A stretch of DNA of 64,000 nucleotides from Streptomyces sp. f51 (lineage in GTDB: Bacteria > Actinomycetota > Actinomycetes > Streptomycetales > Streptomycetaceae): the NCBI RefSeq assembly GCF_037940415.1, contig NZ_CP149798.1, positions 3,282,501-3,346,500 on the forward strand, written 5' to 3'. Below are positions 18,901 to 27,305 of the stretch, piece after piece (the first letter of the stretch is position 1; the number at the start of each line of letters is the position of its first letter). The notes below the pieces were generated by a model. The model had not been told where the DNA came from. It made no database searches and saw nothing but the letters and a program-made list of their open reading frames with translations. The translations under genes and the position numbers were made by a program.

Positions 18901-19013
18901 ATCGATGCACCGGCCCGCCCCCTCACGTCCCATTCCGGGTGCGGGTGCGTCGTCGTGACGGCGGGCCATCGATGCACCGGCCCGCCCCCTCGCGTCCCAT
19001 TCCGGGTGCGGGT
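18901..19013. repeat. 46-bp direct repeat, two copies 67 bp apart
   Basis: Copies at 18901-18946 and 18968-19013 both start ATCGATGCACCGGCCCGCCC and differ at one base (CTCACGTCCC versus CTCGCGTCCC). A degenerate piece of the same unit lies near 18841 (GGGCCGGTGCATC, inverted). The 514-bp gap 18791-19304 holds only repeats and no gene. Confidence 0.85.
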
Positions 19014-19087
19014 CCAGGGTCCAGACAGTTCCAGCCCCGGCCGGCGACGGTTCAGCCCCTCGGCCCGCCTTTCGGCCGCGGGGAGAA

Positions 19088-19260
19088 TTCAGCCCCTCCG
19101 GCGTTTGAGGAGCGGGGTCCGGGGCGGAGCCCCGGGGGTGGCCCTCCCCCGGCCCGCCCTTTGAGTGCCGGGGAACATTCAGCCCCTCCGGCGATTGAGG
19201 AGCGGGGGTCCGGGGGCTGGCCCCCAGGTACGGGTCGGGTAGGGGCGGAGGGGGCGAAAA
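19088..19260. repeat. Two copies of the dispersed Streptomyces intergenic repeat
   Basis: TTCAGCCCCTCCGGCGTTTG at 19088 and TTCAGCCCCTCCGGCGATTG at 19178 each lead into GAGGAGCGGGG(G)TCCGGGG. The second ends in GGGTAGGGGCGGAGGGGGCG, the same tail as at 1600 and, inverted, 20261. The inverted complementarity between CCCCTCC and GGAGCGGGG makes strong hairpins between the convergent otsA and otsB genes. Confidence 0.8.
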
Positions 19261-19304
19261 CACGCCTGTTCCCGGCGCGGTCCGCCGGGCAACGAGCCCC
19301 CGGG

Positions 19305-20159
19305 TCAGCCGAGCGCGGCCGCGAGGGCGGCTAGGAGGCGGACGACCCCGGCGGGCCCGTCGACCACCAGGTCGGCGCGTTCGGCGAGCTCGGCGACCTC
19401 CGAGCTGCCGCTGCACACGAGCAGCCCCGGAACCCCGTCGGAGCGGAGCTTGTCGACGGCGGCGAAGGCGGGCAGGTCACCCAGGTCGTCCCCCGCGTAA
19501 AGGACGGCCTCGGCCCCGGCCTCCCGGACGTACTCCATGAGGGCGACGCCCTTGTCCATGCCCGGCGGGCGCAGCTCCAGGACCATGCGTCCGGGCTCGA
19601 CGATCAGCCCGTGCCGGGCGGCGAGCTCACCCAGCGGCTCCCGCAACGCCTCGAACGCGGCCTGCGGATCGGCGGCGCGCCGGGTGTGCACGGCGACCGC
19701 CCGGCCCTTCTCCTCGATCCAGGTGCCCTGCCAGGCACCGATCCCGTCGAGGAATCCGGGCAGTTCGGCGCGGACGGCGGCGACACCGGGGTGCGGGGCG
19801 GGGGCCGTGACCGTGCCGCTCACCGCGTCCCAGCGCTCGGCGCCGTAGTGGCCGAGGACGACCAGGTGTTCCAGGCCCGGTACGCCCGCGAAGCCGCCGT
19901 GGCGCACGGCCACACCGGCCGGGCGGCCTGTGACCACGGCGACGGAGGCGACCTTGGGGGCGAGCGCGGCGAGCGCGGGGACCGCGTCGGGGTGCGCCCT
20001 GGCCCGGTCGGGGTCGGGGACGATGGGGGCGAGGGTGCCGTCGAAGTCGAGCGCGACGACCGTCCGGGCGGGGTGCGTGAGGATCGCTTCCAGAGCTTCG
20101 CGTCCGGCGGGGGTCACCGGGGCCGGCAAGGAGTCCTTGGATTCGGGGTGGCTGCCCAT
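19305..20159 (-). CDS. otsB: Trehalose-6-phosphate phosphatase
   Basis: A 284-residue HAD-superfamily phosphatase. Motif I is VALDFDGTLAPIV (nucleophile DxD), motif II lies around VVTGRPAG, the Lys of motif III is in PPGMDKGVALMEY, and motif IV is YAGDDLGDLPAF. These match OtsB, which dephosphorylates trehalose-6-phosphate. ATG at 20159 gives MGSHPESKD. It converges with otsA across a repeat-filled gap rather than forming an operon with it. A glucosyl-3-phosphoglycerate phosphatase role cannot be excluded, since no gpgP is visible. Confidence 0.9.
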   Translation of the reverse strand: MGSHPESKDSLPAPVTPAGREALEAILTHPARTVVALDFDGTLAPIVPDPDRARAHPDAVPALAALAPKVASVAVVTGRPAGVAVRHGGFAGVPGLEHLVVLGHYGAERWDAVSGTVTAPAPHPGVAAVRAELPGFLDGIGAWQGTWIEEKGRAVAVHTRRAADPQAAFEALREPLGELAARHGLIVEPGRMVLELRPPGMDKGVALMEYVREAGAEAVLYAGDDLGDLPAFAAVDKLRSDGVPGLLVCSGSSEVAELAERADLVVDGPAGVVRLLAALAAALG

Positions 20160-20260
20160 GCACCGACCCTATCCGTGCGACGCCGGACGCACCCCCCACT
20201 CCCGCCCGGCCGGGCGCCCCTCCCCCGGAATGCCCGGATCCCGCCCCACCAAGATGTTCT

Positions 20261-20340
20261 CTCGCCCCCTCCGCCCCTGCCCGACCCGTACGGGGGCGCT
20301 GCTCCCGGGGCCCCGCTCCTCGAACGCCGGAGGGGCCGGA
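20261..20340 (-). repeat. Inverted copy of the dispersed intergenic repeat
   Basis: On the minus strand: CCTCCGGCGTTCGAGGAGCG, then GGGCAGGGGCGGAGGGGGCG, the same unit and tail as near 1513-1605 and 19178-19260. It lies between the DUF3263 gene and otsB. Confidence 0.75.
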
Positions 20341-20343
20341 TCC

Positions 20344-20571
20344 TCACCTCTCCCCCCGGCGGGCCTCCCGTACGCGGCGGAGCCTGTTCACCGTCACCGG
20401 GTCGTGCGCCAGGGCGCGCGGGTCGTTCAGCAGCGCGTTGAGCAGTTGGTAGTAGCGGACCGGGGCCAGGCCCAGCTGTTCGCGTATGGCGCGCTCCTTG
20501 GCGCCGGGGCCGGGGAAACCGCGGCGCTCCAGGGCGAGAATGCTCCGTTCGCGCGCGGGCAGCTCTTCCAT
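20344..20571 (-). CDS. DUF3263 family small protein
   Basis: A 75-residue basic helical protein (MEELPARERSILALERRGFP, then EQLGLAPVRYYQLLNALLND, with a C-terminal VNRLRRVREARRGER) that fits DUF3263. The central segment reads like a sigma-region-4 style helix-turn-helix, so DNA binding is plausible. The start is uncertain: ATG 20571 is used, and GTG 20580 is an in-frame alternative. It is divergent from nagK. Confidence 0.75.
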   Translation of the reverse strand: MEELPARERSILALERRGFPGPGAKERAIREQLGLAPVRYYQLLNALLNDPRALAHDPVTVNRLRRVREARRGER

Positions 20572-20689
20572 GGACAGCACGGTAGTCCCCGGCACCGACA
20601 GGCGCCGGGCCCGGGTCCGTGGCCACCGCGCGGCCGCCGTGCCCGGGCGCGGGTCTCGGAATGCGGAACACACGGTCTCCTATCCCGTG

Positions 20690-20705
20690 AGTGGACTAGA
20701 CCTTT
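20690..20705 (+). promoter_or_regulatory. DasR (dre) operator of nagK-nagA
   Basis: AGTGGACTAGACCTTT matches the DasR box ACTGGTCTAGACCACT at the core (TGGxCTAGACC). It lies 29 bp before the nagK start. DasR is the GntR repressor of GlcNAc use in Streptomyces, released by GlcN-6-phosphate or GlcNAc-6-phosphate; control of nagKA by such a site is established for S. coelicolor (my recollection). Confidence 0.8.
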
Positions 20706-20733
20706 CCAGGGGTAAAGGGCGACACTGTCCCCC

Positions 20734-21726
20734 GTGAGACACGTCATCGCCCTCGATGTGGGCGGCACCGGGATGAAGGCCGCCCTCGTCGGGGTGGACA
20801 ACGAGCCCTCCCCGGACCGCCCCGGCGCCCCGCGGCAGGCCCCCGGGCGCCCCGCGCTGCTGCACCAGGCCCGCCGCGCGACCGGCCGTGAGCGCGGGCC
20901 CGACGCCGTCGTCGAGGAGATCCTCGACTTCGCCGCCGAACTGCGCGCCCACGGCGAGGAGCACTTCGGCGAGAGCGCGGCGGCCGCCGGCGTCGCCGTC
21001 CCCGGCATCGTCGACTCCCAGGGCGGCATCGCGGTCTACGCGGCGAACCTCGGCTGGCGCGACGTCCCGCTGCGCAGGCTGCTCGGCGAGCGGCTCGGCG
21101 GCGTGCCCGTCGCGCTCGGCCACGACGTACGCACCGGCGGCCTCGCCGAGGGCCGGATCGGCGCGGGACAGGGAGCGGACCGCTTCCTGTTCGTGCCGCT
21201 GGGCACCGGCATCGCGGGCGCCATCGGCATCAACGGCGGTGTCGAGGAGGGCGCGCACGGCTTCGCCGGCGAGATCGGCCACATCGTCGTACGGCCCGGC
21301 GGGTCCCCGTGTCCGTGCGGGCAGCGCGGCTGTCTGGAGCGGTTCGCCTCCGCTGCGGCCGTCAGCCAGGCCTGGGCCGAGGCGTCCGGCGACCCCGGGG
21401 CGGACGCGGCGGACTGCGCCAAGGCCGTCGAGTCGGGCGACCCGAGGGCGGTGGCCGTCTGGCAGGAGGCGGTCGACGCGCTCGCCGACGGCCTGGTCAC
21501 CGCGCTCACTCTCCTGGACCCGCGCACGCTGATCATCGGTGGCGGGCTCGCCGAAGCGGGGCAAACGTTGTTCACACCCCTGCGGGCCGCGGTCGAACGG
21601 CGTGTCACGTTCCAGAAGCTGCCGTCCATCGTCCCCGCCGCCCTCGGGGACACCGCCGGATGCCTCGGTGCCGGGCTCCTCGCCCGGGACCTCCTGAACT
21701 CCACTTCTACGACTCCCCGGAGGTAA
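20734..21726 (+). CDS. nagK: ROK family N-acetylglucosamine kinase
   Basis: A 330-residue ROK kinase. It has the ATP phosphate motif ALDVGGTGMKAALVG, the catalytic region VPLGTGIAGAIGING, the GEIGHIVV motif, and the ROK zinc site CPCGQRGCLE with its three Cys. The frame contains an unusual Pro/Arg-rich insert after residue 20 (DRPGAPRQAPGRPALLHQAR). The GTG at 20734 begins MRHVIALD. A dre site just upstream and nagA 7 bp downstream argue for GlcNAc as substrate rather than glucose. It links the MurNAc salvage genes at 5-8 kb to the amino-sugar pool. Confidence 0.88.
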   Translation: MRHVIALDVGGTGMKAALVGVDNEPSPDRPGAPRQAPGRPALLHQARRATGRERGPDAVVEEILDFAAELRAHGEEHFGESAAAAGVAVPGIVDSQGGIAVYAANLGWRDVPLRRLLGERLGGVPVALGHDVRTGGLAEGRIGAGQGADRFLFVPLGTGIAGAIGINGGVEEGAHGFAGEIGHIVVRPGGSPCPCGQRGCLERFASAAAVSQAWAEASGDPGADAADCAKAVESGDPRAVAVWQEAVDALADGLVTALTLLDPRTLIIGGGLAEAGQTLFTPLRAAVERRVTFQKLPSIVPAALGDTAGCLGAGLLARDLLNSTSTTPRR

Positions 21727-21733
21727 CCACCCG

Positions 21734-22918
21734 ATGGCCCTTAGCAAGGTTCTCGCCGGCGCCCGGGTGGTACTGCCCACCGGGATCGTGCACGACGGCC
21801 GCGTGATCATCGACGGCGGCCGGATCGCCGCCGCGGGTGCCCCCGAGCCGCGGCCGGCCGAAGGCCACGGCGCGATCCCCGCGGACACGCCGGTGACCGA
21901 CCTGTCCGGCCACTGGGTGGTCCCCGGCTTCGTGGACCTCCACAACCACGGCGGCGGCGGAGCGTCCTTCACCTCCGGAACCACCGAGGAGGTCCTGCGG
22001 GGCATCCACACCCACCGGCTGCACGGCACCACGACCGTCGTCGCCTCGACCGTCACCGGCGACATGCACGGACTCGCCGAGCGGGCCGGGATGCTCTCCG
22101 AGCTGGCCGAGCAGGGCGACCTCGCGGGCATCCACTTCGAGGGCCCGTTCATCTCGCCGTGCCGCAAGGGCGCCCACTCCGAGGAACTGCTGCGCGACCC
22201 GGACCCGGCGGACGTCCGCAAGCTGATCGACGCGGCCCGCGGCCGGGCCAGCATGGTCACGCTCGCCCCCGAACTGCCGGGCGGCCTCGACTCCGTACGG
22301 CTGCTCGCCGAGCACGGGGTGATCGCCGCGATCGGGCACACCGACGCGACGTACGAGCAGACGAAGGCGGCCATCGACGCGGGCGCGACCGTGGCGACGC
22401 ACCTGTTCAACGCGATGCCGGCGCTCGGGCACCGGACGCCGGGTCCCATCGCCGCCCTCCTGGAGGACGAGCGGATCACGGTCGAGCTGATCAACGACGG
22501 CACGCATCTGCACCCCGCCTCGCTGGAGCTGGCCTTCCATCACGCGGGTCCCGGCCGGGTCGCGTTCATCACCGACGCGATGGACGCGGCGGGCTTCGGC
22601 GACGGCCGCTACATGCTCGGCCCGCTGGAGGTCGAGGTCGCGGACGGCGTCGCCCGCCTGGTGGAGGGCGGCTCGATCGCCGGCTCCACCCTGACCCTCG
22701 ACCGCGCCTTCCAGCGCGCCGTCACGGTCGACCGGCTGCCCGTCGAGGACGTCGTGGCGGCCCTGTCCGCCAACCCCGCCCGCCTGCTGGGCCGCTACGA
22801 CCGGGTGGGCTCGCTGGAGCCGGGCAAGGACGCGGACCTCGTGGTCCTCGACGCCGCCTTCGCGCTCAAGGGCGTGATGCGCGGCGGCGCATGGGTGGTC
22901 GATCCCCAACTGGGATGA
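21734..22918 (+). CDS. nagA: N-acetylglucosamine-6-phosphate deacetylase
   Basis: A 394-residue amidohydrolase. Metal and substrate motifs occur in order: DLHNHGGGGASF, GIHFEGPFISP (metal Glu), AAIGHTDATYEQ, ATHLFNAMPALGHR, LINDGTHLHP and the catalytic Asp in FITDAMDAAG. It converts GlcNAc-6-phosphate to GlcN-6-phosphate and acetate. The ATG lies 7 bp after the nagK stop, with GGAGG upstream, and both are read from the DasR-controlled promoter. A terminator follows. Confidence 0.94.
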   Translation: MALSKVLAGARVVLPTGIVHDGRVIIDGGRIAAAGAPEPRPAEGHGAIPADTPVTDLSGHWVVPGFVDLHNHGGGGASFTSGTTEEVLRGIHTHRLHGTTTVVASTVTGDMHGLAERAGMLSELAEQGDLAGIHFEGPFISPCRKGAHSEELLRDPDPADVRKLIDAARGRASMVTLAPELPGGLDSVRLLAEHGVIAAIGHTDATYEQTKAAIDAGATVATHLFNAMPALGHRTPGPIAALLEDERITVELINDGTHLHPASLELAFHHAGPGRVAFITDAMDAAGFGDGRYMLGPLEVEVADGVARLVEGGSIAGSTLTLDRAFQRAVTVDRLPVEDVVAALSANPARLLGRYDRVGSLEPGKDADLVVLDAAFALKGVMRGGAWVVDPQLG

Positions 22919-22936
22919 TTCACACCTTTGTTGCTT

Positions 22937-22972
22937 ACGGCGGTTGGCCCGGGGGACTGGGCCGACCGCCGT
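22937..22972 (+). terminator. Terminator of nagK-nagA
   Basis: A 14-bp perfect stem, ACGGCGGTTGGCCC (22937-22950) with GGGCCGACCGCCGT (22959-22972), followed by TGTGTTTG, one of the few U-rich tails in the window. Confidence 0.85.
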
Positions 22973-23061
22973 TGTGTTTGACATGATCGAGCCTCCGGAA
23001 ACCACCGGCGGGCACCGAGCGGCGCCCAGGTCACAGAACTCTTCGGGGGAGGTCGTCGCAG

Positions 23062-23991
23062 GTGATCCTCACGGTCACGCTGAACACCGCTCTCGACATC
23101 ACCTATCGCGTACGGGCGCTGCGCCCGCACAGCACGCACCGGGTGGGCGAGGTGACCGAACGGCCGGGCGGCAAGGGCCTGAACGTGGGACGGGTGCTGG
23201 CCGCGCTCGGCCACGAGGTGACGGTCACCGGGTTCACCGGCGGCGCGACCGGGCGGACCGTGCGGGACCTGCTGGCCGAGTCGGCCGGGGTGGTGGACGC
23301 GCTGGTCCCGGTGGAGGGCTCGACGCGCCGCACGATAGCCGTGGTCGACACGACGACCGGTGACACGACCCAGCTCAACGAACCGGGTCCGGCGATAACC
23401 CCCGCCGAGTGGGCGGCCTTCCAGGAGACGTACGAGCATCTGCTGCGCTCCGCCTCGGCGGTGGCCCTGTGCGGCAGCCTGCCCCCGGGTGTCCCGGTCG
23501 GCGCCTACGCCCAACTCGTGCGCACCGCACGCGCGTTGGCCGTGCCGGTCCTGCTGGACACCAGCGGTGAACCGTTGCGCAGGGGGGTCGCGGCCCGCCC
23601 CGACGTCGTCAAGCCGAACGCCGAGGAACTGGCCGAACTCACCGGCTCCCACGAGCCGTTGCAGGCCACCCGCAACGCCCGGCGGCGCGGCGCGCACGCC
23701 GTGGTCGCCTCCCTCGGCGCGAACGGGCTGCTCGCCCACACACCCGAGGGCCACTGGCGGGCGACCCCGCCGGTGCGGGCCCACGGCAACCCGACGGGCG
23801 CGGGCGACTCCGCCGTCGCGGGTCTGCTGTCGGGGCTGGTGGAGAAGCTGGACTGGCCCGCGCGGCTCGCCCGCGCCGTCGCCCTGTCGGCGGCGACGGT
23901 GGCCGCTCCCGTGGCGGGCGAGTTCGACCGGGCCCTGTACGAGAGCCTGCTGACCCGCGTCACCATCACGACCGAGGCGACCGCGGCCTGA
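23062..23991 (+). CDS. PfkB family 1-phosphofructokinase-type sugar kinase
   Basis: A 309-residue PfkB kinase of the FruK/LacC branch: ILTVTLNTALDITYRV at the N-terminus, RPGGKGLNVGRVLAALGH (substrate lid), DVVKPNAEELAELTG, and the catalytic anion-hole motif GNPTGAGDSAVAGLL with its Asp. It phosphorylates a phosphosugar with ATP: fructose-1-phosphate is usual, tagatose-6-phosphate possible. GTG at 23062 is preceded by GGGGGAGG about 12 bases upstream. No fruA PTS gene is next to it. It follows the nag terminator and is probably an independent unit. Confidence 0.85.
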   Translation: MILTVTLNTALDITYRVRALRPHSTHRVGEVTERPGGKGLNVGRVLAALGHEVTVTGFTGGATGRTVRDLLAESAGVVDALVPVEGSTRRTIAVVDTTTGDTTQLNEPGPAITPAEWAAFQETYEHLLRSASAVALCGSLPPGVPVGAYAQLVRTARALAVPVLLDTSGEPLRRGVAARPDVVKPNAEELAELTGSHEPLQATRNARRRGAHAVVASLGANGLLAHTPEGHWRATPPVRAHGNPTGAGDSAVAGLLSGLVEKLDWPARLARAVALSAATVAAPVAGEFDRALYESLLTRVTITTEATAA

Positions 23992-24064
23992 CGCACGGCC
24001 GGCCGGCGCTGCGCGACGGGAACCGAGCCGGGGACGGACGGCAACCTGCCGGGGGCAGCCGAAA

Positions 24065-24092
24065 GCCCGGCCGCTCCGAAGAGCCGCCGGGC
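24065..24092 (-). terminator. Terminator of the CBM membrane protein gene
   Basis: On the minus strand GCCCGGCGGCTC-TTCG-GAGCGGCCGGGC: a 12-bp stem with one mismatch and a stable TTCG tetraloop, directly after the stop. Confidence 0.75.
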
Positions 24093-24103
24093 CTCGAAGG
24101 GAC

Positions 24104-25066
24104 CTACTTCCAGCCTGATTCGAGCCAGAGCTGGTCGAAGTTCGCGTCGCACTGGTTGCCGTCCGCGCAGGAGATCTGGATGGTGTTGGTGCCCTTGTTG
24201 AGGGTGATGTCCGCCCAGGTGTTGGTCCACCCCTTCTCATAGTCGCCCTCCGCGGCCTGCGCGAAGTTCTTCATGTTGAGGGGGCGGTCCTGCGCCGTGC
24301 CGTTGACCGTGAGCGTGGCGTTGGCGTCCTTGCCGGGCACTCCGTAGTTGATCTCCAGCGTGTACTTGCCGGCCTTCGGGATGCCGCTGACGCTCCAGGT
24401 GATCGACGCGCCGACGTGGTTGAAGCCCGTGACGTAGACGCCGCCGTCCGCCTTGGCGCCCTTGACGTCCGACGCCGTGGTCACGCCCGCGCCCAGGTTC
24501 AGCGTCTTGGCGTCCGTCTTGGGGAGCTCGGCGGGCGTGTCGGCGCCCTTCGTCTCCGACTGGGTCGGGGAGGCGCTCTGGGCGGTCGAGGCGGTCGGAC
24601 CCGCCTGGTCGCCCTTCTTGTCGCCGTCCCCGCCGCCCAGCATGGCGACGCTGATGCCGATGACGACCGCGGCGACCACGGCGACCGCGCCGATGAGAAG
24701 ACCCTTGGTGTTCGGACCACGGCCGCGCCCGCCGCCGTCACCGTGACCGGGCATCGGCGTCCGCGCGGTCTGCGCGCCGCCGGGGACGGTCTCGGGGGCT
24801 CCGTAGTGGGCGTTCGGCTGGCCGTAACCGCCCTGCTGCGGCACCTGGCCGTACGGGGCGGTCGTCTGCTGGCCGTAGGTGCCCTGAGCGGTCTGCTGGC
24901 CGTACTTGCGCTCGCCGACCGCCCGCACCCGGTTGACCGAGCCCGGGTAGCCGTAGCCACCGCCTCCAGAGGGCGGCGTGGCTCCGTTGGCCTGACCGTC
25001 GGCGTACAGATAGCCGAACGGGTCGTCCTCCTCGGGCGTGCTCGCGCCGTTGTTGCCGGGCGTCAT
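24104..25066 (-). CDS. Single-pass membrane protein with C-terminal carbohydrate-binding module (CBM6/35-like)
   Basis: A 320-residue protein. Residues 1-120 are a cytoplasmic low-complexity tail rich in Gly, Gln, Tyr and Pro (YGQQTAQGTYGQQTTAPYGQ). Residues about 125-147 form one transmembrane helix (GLLIGAVAVVAAVVIGISVA). A Thr/Ser-rich spacer follows, and residues about 190-320 form a beta-sandwich with the CBM6/35 pattern (VYVTGFNHVGASITWSV, YTLEINYGVPGKDANATLTV, IQISCADGNQCDANFDQLWL). It probably displays a sugar-binding domain on the cell surface. It is a single gene with its own terminator. Confidence 0.85.
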   Translation of the reverse strand: MTPGNNGASTPEEDDPFGYLYADGQANGATPPSGGGGYGYPGSVNRVRAVGERKYGQQTAQGTYGQQTTAPYGQVPQQGGYGQPNAHYGAPETVPGGAQTARTPMPGHGDGGGRGRGPNTKGLLIGAVAVVAAVVIGISVAMLGGGDGDKKGDQAGPTASTAQSASPTQSETKGADTPAELPKTDAKTLNLGAGVTTASDVKGAKADGGVYVTGFNHVGASITWSVSGIPKAGKYTLEINYGVPGKDANATLTVNGTAQDRPLNMKNFAQAAEGDYEKGWTNTWADITLNKGTNTIQISCADGNQCDANFDQLWLESGWK

Positions 25067-25183
25067 CCCTTGGTCTCCTCAGCGGGTGCGGTTCTGATGC
25101 GGTACACGAATGAATGGCGAGCCTACCCGGTTTCGCTCGGCCAAACGGGGGACCTTCACCGCATCGACGTACTGACCTGCGTC

Positions 25184-26875
25184 TTATCCGGCGCGCCGAT
25201 GCTGTTTGGGACGAGAACGTTTCTCGACGTACATCCGTTCGTCAGCGGATTTCAACACCTCGTCCGCCGTCATCCCGCAGTGGGCCCATCCGATGCCGAA
25301 ACTGGCGCCCACGCGGACGGCCCGCCCGTCGACCCTGATGGGAGGGATGATCGCGTTCCGCAGGCGGACGGCGAGGTCCTGCGCGTCCGCCCGGCCGAGG
25401 CCGTCGGCGAGCACGACGAACTCGTCGCCGCCGAGCCGGGCCACCGTGTCGCCGTCGCGGACCCCGTGGGTGAGGCGGCGGGCGACCTCGATGAGAACCT
25501 CGTCACCCGCGTTGTGTCCGAACCGGTCGTTGATCGACTTGAAGCCGTCGAGGTCGCAGAAGAGAACCGCGAGCCCCTTCGTGCCGTCGTCCGTCTCGCC
25601 CTCCGGGGCGACGGTGTGGACATGGTGGTCGAAGGCCTCGAACGCCTCCGCGCCGGCCCGGAAGTCGAAGCCGTGTCCGTTCCCGTCGTAGGCCGGGTGG
25701 CCGTCGTCGTAGTCGCCGGCGAGGTCCGTGTGCCCGTACGCCGCGTCCAGCGAGGCGACCGCGCCCGGCGGCAGGGACTGCGGGCGCCGGCACAGCCGGG
25801 CACCGAGCCGGGAGCGCAGCTCGGCGGAGTTGGGCAGGCCGGTGAGGGCGTCGTGCGAGGCGCGGTGCGCGAGCTGGAGCTCACGGCGCTTGCGGTCCTC
25901 TATGTCCTCGACGTGGGTGAGCAGGAAGCGCGGGCCGTCGGCGGCGTCCGCGACCACCGAGTTGCGCAGGTGGACCCAGACGTACGTGCCGTCGCGGCGC
26001 CCGAGCCGCAGCTCGGCCCGGCCGCCCTCGGCGGAGGTCCGCAGCAGGGTGCCGATGTCCTCGGGGTGCACGAGGTCGGAGAAGGAGTAGCGGCGCATCG
26101 CGGAGGCGGGACGGCCCAGGAGCCGGCACAGGGCGTCGTTGGTGCGCAGGATGCGGCCGTGCTGGTCGCCGCCCATCTCGGCGATCGCCATGCCGGAGGG
26201 GGCGTACTCGAAGGCCTGGCGGAAGGACTCCTCGCTGGCGCGCAGGGCCTGCTGCTCGCGTTCCAGGCGGACCAGGGCGCGCTGCATATTCGCGCGTAGA
26301 CGGGCATTGCTGATCGCGATGGCGGCCTGGAAGGCGTACATCTGGAGGGCTTCGCGGCCCCAGGCGCCGGGCCTGCGGCCGTTGCGCGGCCGGTCCACCG
26401 ACAGCACGCCGATCAGCTCGCCGTGGCCGCTGCCCGAGACGTTCGGGGTGTACATCGGCGCGAAGAGGCGGTCGGAGGGGTGCCACTCGTCCTCGAAGCG
26501 GGGCGCGGGGCCGTCGGTGTACCACTGCGGTACGTCGTCCTCGTCGAGGACCCAGCCCTCGGTGTGCGGTATGAACCGCAGGTCGCCCCACGACTCGCCC
26601 ATGGTGAGCCGGCGCTCCCAGGAGGCGCGGGAGCCGACACGGCCGGTGATGAGGGCCTCGGCGGCGGAGTTCCCGGCGAGGGCGGCGACCACGAGGTCAC
26701 CGTCGGGGCGGACGAGGTTGACGCAGGCCAGTTCGTAGCCGAGCCCGGTCACCACGCCGTCGGCGACGGTCTGAAGCGTGTCCGCCAGGCTCCGGGCGGT
26801 GTTCATGTCCGCCATCACCTGGTGCAGCTGCCGCAGGGTCGCAAGACGGACGTAGGGCTCCGACTCGGTCTCCAT
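25184..26875 (-). CDS. cdgB: Diguanylate cyclase CdgB (GAF-PAS-GGDEF)
   Basis: A 563-residue cytosolic c-di-GMP synthase. A GAF domain spans about 20-200, then a PAS/PAC domain about 210-335 (RQAFEYAPSGMAIAEM, DGTYVWVHLRNSVV). The GGDEF domain covers about 345-550, with a roughly 75-residue insert rich in Asp/Gly/His between HDALTGLPNS and LAVLFCDLDGFKSIND. The active-site loop is intact (LGGDEFVVLAD). The order and the insert match CdgB of S. coelicolor, a BldD target that affects development (recollection). No EAL domain is fused. The 430-bp upstream region carries a perfect Crp-type palindrome. ATG at 26875 is used. Confidence 0.92.
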   Translation of the reverse strand: METESEPYVRLATLRQLHQVMADMNTARSLADTLQTVADGVVTGLGYELACVNLVRPDGDLVVAALAGNSAAEALITGRVGSRASWERRLTMGESWGDLRFIPHTEGWVLDEDDVPQWYTDGPAPRFEDEWHPSDRLFAPMYTPNVSGSGHGELIGVLSVDRPRNGRRPGAWGREALQMYAFQAAIAISNARLRANMQRALVRLEREQQALRASEESFRQAFEYAPSGMAIAEMGGDQHGRILRTNDALCRLLGRPASAMRRYSFSDLVHPEDIGTLLRTSAEGGRAELRLGRRDGTYVWVHLRNSVVADAADGPRFLLTHVEDIEDRKRRELQLAHRASHDALTGLPNSAELRSRLGARLCRRPQSLPPGAVASLDAAYGHTDLAGDYDDGHPAYDGNGHGFDFRAGAEAFEAFDHHVHTVAPEGETDDGTKGLAVLFCDLDGFKSINDRFGHNAGDEVLIEVARRLTHGVRDGDTVARLGGDEFVVLADGLGRADAQDLAVRLRNAIIPPIRVDGRAVRVGASFGIGWAHCGMTADEVLKSADERMYVEKRSRPKQHRRAG

Positions 26876-27305
26876 TCGCCCTCCCCTCGGGACCTCGCAG
26901 CAACTCTAGGGTTCCCTCGGCGTTCGGGCTCGTCGGTTCCCTGCTGACTCTCCGGCGCTCCCCCTGGAACCCCTTCACGCCGTACTGTTCGGCAGCTTCC
27001 CCGCATAGCGCCTCAGCCACTGAATCACAGCGCGCTCCCCACTCGGTACACAGGGTCAACAAAATATGGCTCCTGTGACTCAAGTCACAGCGTAACCTGA
27101 GCAATTGAGTGGAGTTTCTGCATTTCATTGTGCGTTTGCAGAATGCGTTGTCGGCCGGCCGTGCAGAACCTGTGCACGTCCGTACCCGTCGGACGCGTAC
27201 GGACGAGAGTAAGGCCACCCGGCCCCTTCTCCGTCCCCGGACCTAGGTCCGGGATCGGGCCGAGGTCCGATGCGGCGCCCTCGGTGCGGAGACTAGCGTT
27301 TCGGC
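26876..27305. other. Divergent regulatory region between cdgB and flavin reductase
   Basis: 430 bp without a gene. It contains a Crp-type palindrome at 27074-27089, a TAGAGT hexamer on the minus strand near 26907 (possible cdgB -10), an AT-rich stretch around 27055-27135, and TAGCGT at 27294-27299 placed to start a leaderless transcript at GTG 27306. I did not find a clear BldD box. Confidence 0.4.
27074..27089. promoter_or_regulatory. Crp-type palindrome upstream of cdgB
   Basis: TGTGACTCAAGTCACA is a 16-bp inverted repeat with a central CA mismatch and contains GTG-N6-GNCAC, the consensus reported for Streptomyces Crp. It lies about 200 bp from either start codon. The spacing GTGAC-N4-GTCAC is one base short of the BldD consensus, so Crp is the better match. 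Confidence 0.6.

Noticed and set aside
24416..26299. 627-codon plus-strand frame across the CBM gene and cdgB
   Set aside because: Antisense to GGDEF and PAS coding; composition is shadow-like.
27074..27089. BldD box upstream of cdgB
   Set aside because: The dyad has a four-base centre where the BldD consensus needs five; it fits the Crp pattern better.
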